A DNA stretch of 5,488 bases from Limnohabitans sp. (GTDB lineage Bacteria; Pseudomonadota; Gammaproteobacteria; Burkholderiales; Burkholderiaceae_C), in NCBI GenBank assembly GCA_018883305.1, contig VEQI01000238.1, positions 1 through 5,488 on the forward strand. The letters run 5' to 3'. Each line of letters opens with the position of its first letter. Position 1 is the stretch's first letter. The notes beneath the pieces are model-generated. The model searched no databases, was not told the origin of the DNA, and saw only the letters and a list, made by a program, of their open reading frames with translations. The position numbers and the translations under genes were made by a program. Shown piece after piece: positions 1 to 4,484 of this stretch.

Positions 1-328
1 CCACCCCCACGGCACCCGCCTGGCGCAGGCGCGCCACCGCAGGCGCATCGGCGGTGGCCGCGGGCTCGCCCTCACAGACCACTGCGCCAGCGCGGGTGGT
101 CTCGCCGGCCACATCGTACAAATCCTTGACGCTGACAGGCAGGCCGGCCAAGGGGCCCAGCGGCTCTCCTCGCTGACGACGCTGATCCTGTGCCTGGGCG
201 TCTTGCAAGGCACGTTCTTCATACAGCCGGGTGAACACGTGCTGCGCGGCTGGCGCGCGGGCGGCTTGCAGCACACGTTGCACATTCTCCAGAGCACTGG
301 GTTGCGGAGCGGTGAAAACAGAGGTCAT
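1..328 (-). CDS. Amidase-signature family hydrolase, N-terminal part (runs off left edge)
   Basis: Reading the minus strand from the ATG at 328 gives 109 open codons to the window edge with no stop. Residues 58-81 (GPLAGLPVSVKDLYDVAG and following) match the conserved N-terminal block of the amidase signature family (GatA, 6-aminohexanoate-cyclic-dimer hydrolase and relatives). K68 in the VSVKD motif is the expected catalytic lysine of the Ser-cisSer-Lys triad. The segment near residues 94-107 (ADAPAVARLRQAGAVG) matches the next conserved helix. The two catalytic serines and the glycine-rich signature lie beyond the edge. These enzymes hydrolyse amide bonds, usually in the cytoplasm; no signal peptide is visible. 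The missing GatB/GatC context and the lack of an obvious Shine-Dalgarno sequence give no support for GatA of the tRNA-dependent transamidase, so a catabolic amidase is more likely. The substrate cannot be predicted. The gene is divergent from the secreted-protein gene, with only about 31-49 bases between starts. Confidence 0.9.
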   Translation of the reverse strand, partial: MTSVFTAPQPSALENVQRVLQAARAPAAQHVFTRLYEERALQDAQAQDQRRQRGEPLGPLAGLPVSVKDLYDVAGETTRAGAVVCEGEPAATADAPAVARLRQAGAVGV

Positions 329-359
329 GGTGTTCAGTCAATGAGGCGCCAAAGCGGCA

Positions 360-791
360 ATGGTACGATGCCGCGCCATGCGATGGGTGGTTTGTTTACT
401 TTGGATGAGTCTGTGGGTTGGCACAGTCGCACAGGCGGGTTGGTGGCCTTGGTCATCCGACGGCCCGACCTTGCATGAGACACCCCTGAGCCGACCAGAG
501 TTGGCACAGCTCAAATATGACGTGGGTTGGTTGCCCAACGCCCCCGATGAGTTGCTGATCGATGTGGGCAACCGCCTGCCCGGCCCACTGGTCTGCCGTG
601 GACTGAGCGTACAACGCAAGGACGACACCCTGGCCCAAGTGCCATTGCAGCCCCCCGTATACATCCCAGTGGGCGCTTCGCGTCGTCTGTCCGCCCCGGG
701 CGTGACCAAGGCCCAGCTCAAGCAGTGGTCGGTCAGCTGCGCCTGCTTCAAGCGCCAAGGCGGCAAGGTGTGTGAAACCATGCCGTCCTGA
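360..791 (+). CDS. Small exported protein of unknown function
   Basis: A 143-residue reading frame opens at the ATG at 360; the in-frame ATG at 378 (MRWVVCLLWM) is equally or more likely, because it puts the charged start of a classical signal peptide first. From 378 the protein begins with one arginine, then a hydrophobic stretch (VVCLLWMSLWVGTVAQA), and a probable signal-peptidase I site after AQA before GWWPWSS. A lipobox is not evident. The mature part is about 115 residues, with no membrane segment. It contains four cysteines (LVCRG, VSCACF, KVCET) that could form disulfides in the periplasm. I do not recognise a named domain. Neither start has a good Shine-Dalgarno sequence. The reverse strand carries a similarly long open frame (338-781), but that lacks any recognisable feature, so the plus frame is preferred. 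Its stop is immediately adjacent to that of the convergent CMD gene. No function is assigned. Confidence 0.75.
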   Translation: MVRCRAMRWVVCLLWMSLWVGTVAQAGWWPWSSDGPTLHETPLSRPELAQLKYDVGWLPNAPDELLIDVGNRLPGPLVCRGLSVQRKDDTLAQVPLQPPVYIPVGASRRLSAPGVTKAQLKQWSVSCACFKRQGGKVCETMPS

Positions 792-796
792 TCAGG
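787..796. repeat. Perfect 10-bp palindrome holding two adjoining stop codons
   Basis: CCTGATCAGG is its own reverse complement. Bases 789-791 are the TGA of the exported-protein gene and 792-794 are the TGA, on the other strand, of the CMD-family gene. The two coding regions therefore meet tail to tail with no base between them. There is no T-run on either side and no longer stem, so this is not an intrinsic terminator by itself. Confidence 0.9.
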
Positions 797-1382
797 CCAG
801 CAGGCGCTGATGTATTTCGTGTGGCGGCAACACCGTCAGCGGCAGCGGCTCGCCGTTGGGAATGCCCACTTGCGTGGCATTGAGCAGCATGGACACCATC
901 ACATAGGTGCCCGACAACACCACCAGGTCGATCACTTGTTGCTCTCCCATGGACGCAATGGCCCGAGCCCACACGTCATCGGACACCCGGTGGTTCAGCG
1001 ACAACTGCACGCAGAAGTCATAAACCAGCGCCTCATCCGGCTGCATGCCGTCGGGTCGACGGCATTCACGCAAGCCGGCCATCACGCCGTCTGACAAGCC
1101 CGCCTTGCGGGCGATGCGCTCATGCGCCCACCATTCGTACTGGGCATTGGAGATGCGGGCCTGGATGAGAATGGCAAACTCGTTCAGGCGCTTGGGCACG
1201 GACGTGTTGAAGCGAAGATAGTCCAGCAAGTCCAGCGTGCGCTGGGCCATCACCGGGCTGCGCATCAAGGCGTTGTAGGGTCCACCCAGGCCGGCGCTGG
1301 AGATGCGCAGGATGTAGTCGGCCATGGGGCGCACTTCTGGGCTCAGGTCCTCATAGGCAATTTGTGTGAAACGTTCTGTCAT
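792..1382 (-). CDS. Carboxymuconolactone decarboxylase (CMD/AhpD-fold) family protein
   Basis: This 196-residue cytoplasmic protein belongs to the CMD-like superfamily. The core helix (residues 67-97, NEFAILIQARISNAQYEWWA then H87 and KAGLS) has the family pattern of a glutamate (E68), a second acidic residue (E83) and histidine (H87) before the 'aGls' turn. The peroxidatic CxxC of AhpD is absent: its two positions are A80 and E83, so an alkylhydroperoxidase role is unlikely. The only cysteines are C107 and C125, outside the active site. True 4-carboxymuconolactone decarboxylases (PcaC) are shorter, about 130 residues, so this is one of the longer uncharacterised relatives often found near aromatic or lactone catabolic genes. 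It lies 50 bases downstream of the maleylacetate reductase gene on the same strand and is probably co-transcribed. The ATG at 1382 is used; no strong ribosome binding site precedes it. Family call firm, reaction unknown. Confidence 0.88.
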   Translation of the reverse strand: MTERFTQIAYEDLSPEVRPMADYILRISSAGLGGPYNALMRSPVMAQRTLDLLDYLRFNTSVPKRLNEFAILIQARISNAQYEWWAHERIARKAGLSDGVMAGLRECRRPDGMQPDEALVYDFCVQLSLNHRVSDDVWARAIASMGEQQVIDLVVLSGTYVMVSMLLNATQVGIPNGEPLPLTVLPPHEIHQRLLA

Positions 1383-1432
1383 GGCGTGCTTTCGTGAAGG
1401 TACTCAGGGAACTGGGTAATGAGCACCCGGCC

Positions 1433-2518
1433 TCAAACGCCGGGACGTCGGCCGTCAAAGGCATCTTGCAACAATTGGCGGATCGCCGCATGCTCCAGGG
1501 CCCGGGGGTTGCTGTACTGGTTTTGCATGGCCAGCTCGCAGGCGCGATCCAGATCGCTGGCCTTCATGCCCAGCTCACGCAGGGACACGGGTGCGCCATG
1601 CCGCTGCGCCAGATCGAATGCGCCTTGCGCGGCCGTGGCACTGCCCATCGCACGCGCCAGACGGGCCATGGCTTGTGGAGCAGCCGGTGTGTTGTAAGCC
1701 AGGGCCTGCGGCAACACCACCGTGTGGGTCTCTGCGTGCGGCAAATTGAAGCTGCCCCCCAGTGTGTGACAAAGCTTATGGTGCAACGACATGGCCACAT
1801 GTCCCAACACCTTGCCACACAGCCAGGCGCCGTACAGGGCATCGGTGCGAGCGGTCATATCCTGCGCGTTCTGACACAGGCGCGGCAGGGCCGAGGCAAT
1901 GGCAGCCACGCCGGCTTCAGCCATCAAGCTCATGATGGGGTTGCCATCGGGCGCGTACAGGCCTTCTGCCGCATGGGCTACGGCGTTCATGCAACTGGTC
2001 ACTGACAAATTCACCGGCAGCGTGAGCGTGAGGGTCGGGTCATAAAGCACCGTACGCGGCAACACACGCGGATCGCGCCCGGTCTTTTTCATGCCGTCTT
2101 CGGTGATGCCGAAAATGGTGGTCATCTCCGAGCCTGCGTAGGTGGTGGGAATGGCAATGATGGGCAGCCCCGAATCCAGGGCAATTGCCTTGCCCAGGCC
2201 AATGGTGGAGCCACCGCCCACGGCCACGGCCACGTCGGCCCCCAGCTCGGCGGCACGTGCGCGTGCGGCCCGCGCGGTTTCGATGGGCACATGCATCACA
2301 GCCTGATCGAAGATGCCCGCTGAACGCTCGCCCAACTGGCGAGACACCCGCTCAGCCACCTCGCGTTGCTCCGGCGTGCACAGCACCAACGCACGCTTGG
2401 CACCCAGGGCCTTCACCTCGTCGCCCAAGGTGCTGAGACACCCCTCGCCAAACACCACACGGCCCGGCAGCGAATAAAACGCGAAGGCTTGATCGGTGGG
2501 AAGTTTCATATCGGTCAT
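1433..2518 (-). CDS. Maleylacetate reductase
   Basis: This 361-residue protein is the usual length for maleylacetate reductases (MacA/TfdF/ClcE type), which reduce maleylacetate to 3-oxoadipate with NAD(P)H at the end of chlorocatechol, hydroxyquinol and resorcinol pathways. The N-terminal Rossmann-like domain holds GGGSTIGLGKA (residues 101-111, pyrophosphate binding) and IPTTYAGSEMT (123-133). The 'GMKKTGRD' segment (142-149), LYDP (158-161) and LP...SVTSCMNAVAHAAE (167-185) follow the family pattern. The C-terminal helical domain has H247, H251 and H261 (HHKLCHTLGG, NLPHAETH). Where iron-dependent alcohol dehydrogenases carry the metal-binding Asp of D-x3-H, this protein has N178-x3-H182, as I recall for maleylacetate reductases, which separates it from FucO/AdhE types. 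C176 replaces the glycine common in this 'SGMNA' motif. The ATG at 2518 has a weak GAAGAG 8 bases upstream; the ATG at 2509 is an alternative. It probably lies in an operon with the CMD gene. No dioxygenase is nearby to show which ring compound it serves. Confidence 0.93.
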   Translation of the reverse strand: MTDMKLPTDQAFAFYSLPGRVVFGEGCLSTLGDEVKALGAKRALVLCTPEQREVAERVSRQLGERSAGIFDQAVMHVPIETARAARARAAELGADVAVAVGGGSTIGLGKAIALDSGLPIIAIPTTYAGSEMTTIFGITEDGMKKTGRDPRVLPRTVLYDPTLTLTLPVNLSVTSCMNAVAHAAEGLYAPDGNPIMSLMAEAGVAAIASALPRLCQNAQDMTARTDALYGAWLCGKVLGHVAMSLHHKLCHTLGGSFNLPHAETHTVVLPQALAYNTPAAPQAMARLARAMGSATAAQGAFDLAQRHGAPVSLRELGMKASDLDRACELAMQNQYSNPRALEHAAIRQLLQDAFDGRRPGV

Positions 2519-2540
2519 GGAAAGAACTCTTCAGAAAGAT

Positions 2541-2569
2541 GAAAAAAACGCGGGATCACTTCCAGCGTT
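2541..2569 (-). terminator. Possible weak intrinsic terminator after yaeQ
   Basis: On the minus strand AACGC (2569-2565), a 13-base loop and GCGTT (2551-2547) can pair, followed at once by the rest of a seven-T run (2548-2542). The stem is only five base pairs and starts within the end of yaeQ, so termination would be inefficient. It is noted because a T7 tract is uncommon in this GC-rich sequence and sits in the 37-base gap before the maleylacetate reductase. Confidence 0.22.
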
Positions 2570-3116
2570 CAGGCTCGACGTACACGCTGCCGCGCTCGCT
2601 GCTGAGGGTCAGCGCGCCCTCTTGCACCGTGGCTTGCAGCTGCATGCTGCGCTCGGCCAGACGGCTCAAGGATTCTCCCGCCGGCACTGGCAAATGCCAG
2701 ACCGACAAGCGGTCCAGTCGCATCACCTTGGATTGCAGGTTGCGCCACCAGATGGGCGAGCTGGACTGGTAGGCGTACACCACCACCTCGTCGGCCTGGC
2801 TGCAAGCTCGTGTGAGCGGTTTGTCTTCCGGCTGCCCCACTTCCACCCACAGGCGCTTGCGGCCGGTGAAGTCGGTGAGCGACATATCCGGATCATCCGG
2901 GTCGGACAAGCCGGCACCAAAGGCCAGGCGGCCATCGCCCTGGCAGCGGTCTTGCAGGGCATGGGCGGACAAGGCCATCGCCGCCAGGCGAATCATCATG
3001 CGCTCATCGGTTTCGCTGGGGTGACGGGCCAGGGTGAGCGAGAGGTCTTGGTAAAAACCATGATCGATATCGGCCACTTGAAGAACGGCTTTGTAGATGG
3101 TGGATTTCAGGGCCAT
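2556..3116 (-). CDS. yaeQ: YaeQ family protein
   Basis: The 186-residue product is close in length to E. coli YaeQ (about 181) and follows it nearly end to end. The N-terminus MALKSTIYKAVLQVADID, the block LTLARHPSETDERMMIRL (residues 27-44), the middle WVEVGQPEDK, the SQADEVVVYAY block, IWWRNLQSK, LSVWHLP, and the C-terminal MQLQATVQEGALTLS all match the family. YaeQ proteins have a fold related to PD-(D/E)XK nucleases, but no cellular role is firmly established; an early E. coli link to RfaH suppression is uncertain. The protein is cytoplasmic with no signal peptide. It is conserved in proteobacteria outside catabolic clusters, so it may be here as a housekeeping gene that shares a transcript with its neighbours. 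It begins 32 bases after the small membrane protein. The leader before the ATG is T-rich on the coding strand and has no Shine-Dalgarno sequence. Confidence 0.95.
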   Translation of the reverse strand: MALKSTIYKAVLQVADIDHGFYQDLSLTLARHPSETDERMMIRLAAMALSAHALQDRCQGDGRLAFGAGLSDPDDPDMSLTDFTGRKRLWVEVGQPEDKPLTRACSQADEVVVYAYQSSSPIWWRNLQSKVMRLDRLSVWHLPVPAGESLSRLAERSMQLQATVQEGALTLSSERGSVYVEPERWK

Positions 3117-3148
3117 GAAGAGAACAAATAAAAGAAACAGCCGGGCGA

Positions 3149-3358
3149 TCAGCCACGGTGCGTGTCATCGGCATCTTGCTGTTGGCGCCGACGTCGACGC
3201 ATCGGGGTGCCCATGATGTACAGCACCACGGACAGTGGCAGCACACCATACAGCACAAAGGTGATCACGGCACCCAGCACACTGCCTTGCGAATGCGTGG
3301 CTTCGGCCACGGCCATCATCAACACCACGTAGAGCCAGCCAATAGCCACCAGGTACAT
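3149..3358 (-). CDS. Small two-helix inner-membrane protein, function unknown
   Basis: The 69-residue product has two hydrophobic segments: residues 2-18 (YLVAIGWLYVVLMMAVA) and about 27-49 (VLGAVITFVLYGVLPLSVVL and following), joined by a short polar loop (EATHSQGS). The C-terminal tail contains five consecutive arginines (R54-R58), then glutamines and acidic residues. By the positive-inside rule the tail, and so also the N-terminus, should face the cytoplasm. Coding is supported by its placement: it begins 6 bases after the stop of the MDR gene and ends 32 bases before yaeQ, all on one strand, and the opposite-strand frame is implausibly rich in His and Gln. No catalytic motif is visible. 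Similar tiny proteins seem common in Burkholderiales genomes, from memory rather than a search. It could be a membrane tether or a stress-type small protein; no function is assigned. Confidence 0.75.
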   Translation of the reverse strand: MYLVAIGWLYVVLMMAVAEATHSQGSVLGAVITFVLYGVLPLSVVLYIMGTPMRRRRRQQQDADDTHRG

Positions 3359-3364
3359 GATGGC

Positions 3365-4351
3365 TCAGCTCAAGTCGATCACGATGTTGCCCATGGCCTG
3401 CCCGGCCTCGACCACCTCATGTGCCCGAACGATCTCGGACAGCGGGAAACGCTGCGCCACGGCGTGCTGCAAGCGCCGCTCGCGCAGCAAGGTGGTGATC
3501 TGGGCCAGCGTGCGTGCACGGTCCGCTGGCGTGAGGTCATAGACCAGGAAGAAGCGCAAATCGAACGAGCCCCACAGCAGCGGGCGGAAGGTCACCGCCA
3601 CCTCGGTGCTCACGTTGGAGCCATAACACACCAACACACCATGACGGCGCAACACGCCTTGGGGCAACCAGCCCGCGGTGGTGGAGAAATCCATGTCGAT
3701 GATGACATCCACACCCCGTCCGTCGGTCAAGGCCTTGACGCGGTCCACCACCGATTCGGTCTTGTAATTCACCAGTTCATCGGCACCCGCGGCACGGGCA
3801 TGCGCAGCACGCGCCGCGTTGCCCACGGTGCCAATGACGCGTGCGCCAGCCAGTTTGGCCATTTGCGTCACGTAATGACCCACCGCAGCGCCCGCGCCAA
3901 TGACCAGCACGGTGCGTCCCGCCAGGTCGCCGGCCAGGTTGATAGCCTGCTGGGCGGTGAGTGCGGGAATGCCCAGGCACGCCGCTTCTGCATCGCTGGT
4001 GCCCTCAGGCAGCAACACCGCCTGCTCTGACGCCAGCACGATGAACTGGCTGGCCGTGCCAAGGGGACGTTGCCACTGACCGTTCCAGATCCAAACCCGT
4101 TCGCCCACCCGAGCGGCCGCCACACCGGGGCCCACGGCCGTGATCACACCAGCCCCATCGCTGTGCGGCACGATCAGTGGCGCATCCACCGGCCGAGTGC
4201 GCCGGGACTTCACGTCCGAGGGGTTCACCCCCGAGGTGGACAGTCGCACGCACACCTCGCCCGGACCAGGTGCGGGCAGGTCCAGTTCACCAATTTCAAG
4301 CACATCACGCGCCTCGCCGTTGCGGCGATACCAGGCAGCCAGGGTTTTCAT
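3365..4351 (-). CDS. Zinc-independent MDR oxidoreductase, quinone oxidoreductase-like
   Basis: This 328-residue protein is a medium-chain dehydrogenase/reductase of the NADPH:quinone oxidoreductase branch. The N-terminal GroES-like domain shows the usual landmarks: PGPGEVCVRLSTSGVNPSDVK (residues 28-48), VPHSDGAGVITAVGPGV (61-77) and VGERVW (82-87). The Rossmann domain starts near residue 147 with VLVIGAGAAVGHYVTQMAK (148-166) and ARVIGTVG (170-177). The usual GGVG is AAVG here, a mild variation. GVDVIIDM marks a later strand. There is no four-cysteine structural zinc lobe and no catalytic zinc Cys/His set, so it should be an NAD(P)H-dependent quinone or enone reductase rather than an alcohol dehydrogenase. 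The substrate is unknown; reduction of an activated C=C would fit its neighbours. GGAGA at 4359-4363 lies 7 bases upstream of the ATG at 4351 and supports this start. It is the first gene of the minus-strand block. Confidence 0.9.
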   Translation of the reverse strand: MKTLAAWYRRNGEARDVLEIGELDLPAPGPGEVCVRLSTSGVNPSDVKSRRTRPVDAPLIVPHSDGAGVITAVGPGVAAARVGERVWIWNGQWQRPLGTASQFIVLASEQAVLLPEGTSDAEAACLGIPALTAQQAINLAGDLAGRTVLVIGAGAAVGHYVTQMAKLAGARVIGTVGNAARAAHARAAGADELVNYKTESVVDRVKALTDGRGVDVIIDMDFSTTAGWLPQGVLRRHGVLVCYGSNVSTEVAVTFRPLLWGSFDLRFFLVYDLTPADRARTLAQITTLLRERRLQHAVAQRFPLSEIVRAHEVVEAGQAMGNIVIDLS

Positions 4352-4358
4352 TCACGCA

Positions 4359-4363
4359 TCTCC
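4359..4363 (-). promoter_or_regulatory. Ribosome binding site of the MDR gene
   Basis: The minus strand reads GGAGA, seven bases before the ATG at 4351. It is the clearest Shine-Dalgarno sequence in the minus-strand block and fixes the start of its first gene. Confidence 0.7.
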
Positions 4364-4372
4364 AAATGGCAA

Positions 4373-4437
4373 CAGGGGCTCGGCCCGGATTGAGCCAAAT
4401 CTCGCGCTGCCTGCCAAGCCCCTGCGGGACAGGGGGC
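4373..4437. repeat. CAGGGG inverted-repeat set, candidate operator
   Basis: CAGGGGCT at 4373-4380 and AGCCCCTG at 4417-4424 are perfect 8-bp inverted copies, 44 bases apart start to start (about four helical turns). A second pairing partner, CAGGGG at 4430-4435, makes a compact CCCCTG-N5-CAGGGG palindrome (4419-4435). The set lies midway between two divergent genes and covers the place where a -35 element for the plus-strand pair would lie. This suits a dimeric transcription factor, but no regulator gene is in the window, so the family is unknown. Confidence 0.45.
4389..4417 (-). promoter_or_regulatory. Weak candidate promoter for the minus-strand gene block
   Basis: On the minus strand TTGGCA (4417-4412; five of six consensus -35 bases) is followed after 17 bases by CTCAAT (4394-4389; three of six -10 bases). 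Transcription would start near 4382, giving a leader of about 30 bases before the MDR start that includes its GGAGA. The -35 touches the AGCCCCTG arm, so a protein bound there could block it. The poor -10 makes this tentative. Confidence 0.28.
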
Positions 4438-4444
4438 ACGCCAT

Positions 4445-4450
4445 TATGAT
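4445..4450 (+). promoter_or_regulatory. Candidate -10 element for the hydratase gene
   Basis: TATGAT matches five of six bases of the sigma-70 -10 consensus and would give a start near 4457, about 24 bases before the hydratase ATG. No good -35 lies 16-18 bases upstream; that position (about 4421-4428) falls inside the CCCCTG-N5-CAGGGG palindrome. A promoter needing an activator bound there is one reading. Confidence 0.35.
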
Positions 4451-4484
4451 GGGCATGTCGATGCTTCTGCCCTACCCCGGATGA
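4446..4484 (+). CDS. Possible 12-codon leader peptide overlapping the hydratase start
   Basis: ATG at 4446 opens a 12-codon frame, MMGMSMLLPYPG, whose TGA (4482-4484) overlaps the hydratase ATG (4481-4483) as ATGA. In-frame ATGs also occur at 4449, 4455 and 4461. AGGGGG at 4431-4436 could act as its ribosome binding site, 9 bases before the first ATG. The hydratase itself has no Shine-Dalgarno sequence, so translational coupling would explain its initiation. If transcription instead begins near 4457, only the seven-codon version from 4461 would be transcribed. It may equally be chance: very short frames ending this way are not rare. Confidence 0.3.
   Translation: MMGMSMLLPYPG

Noticed and set aside
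338..781. 147-codon minus-strand frame opposite the exported-protein gene
   Set aside because: Nearly as long as the chosen frame, but it has no signal peptide or motif. Its start codon is only about 10 bases from the convergent CMD stop, and it would overlap the amidase leader. The plus frame has a well-formed signal peptide.
1394..2005. 203-codon plus-strand frame opposite the maleylacetate reductase
   Set aside because: His/Gln/Gly-rich antisense shadow of a strongly supported gene; no motif or ribosome binding site.
2496..3131. 211-codon plus-strand frame opposite yaeQ
   Set aside because: Antisense shadow; yaeQ matches its family end to end and the frame shows no protein-like features.
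3117..3148. T-rich leader of yaeQ without a Shine-Dalgarno sequence considered as a regulatory element
   Set aside because: It is short, without stem structure; translational re-initiation or S1-assisted initiation explains it without a special element.
3158..4030. 290-codon plus-strand open frame opposite the MDR gene and small membrane protein
   Set aside because: Its translation is dominated by His, Gln, Arg and Gly with no domain pattern, as expected from reading the antisense of GC-rich codons. The minus-strand genes match known families or have coherent membrane helices.
4377..4396. GGCTC/GAGCC stem with a 10-base loop in the divergent intergenic region
   Set aside because: Five base pairs with no T-run; it overlaps the stronger CAGGGGCT/AGCCCCTG repeat and adds nothing independent.
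4453..4464. GCAT-GTCG-ATGC small inverted repeat before the hydratase
   Set aside because: Four-base arms are expected by chance at this length and have no supporting context.
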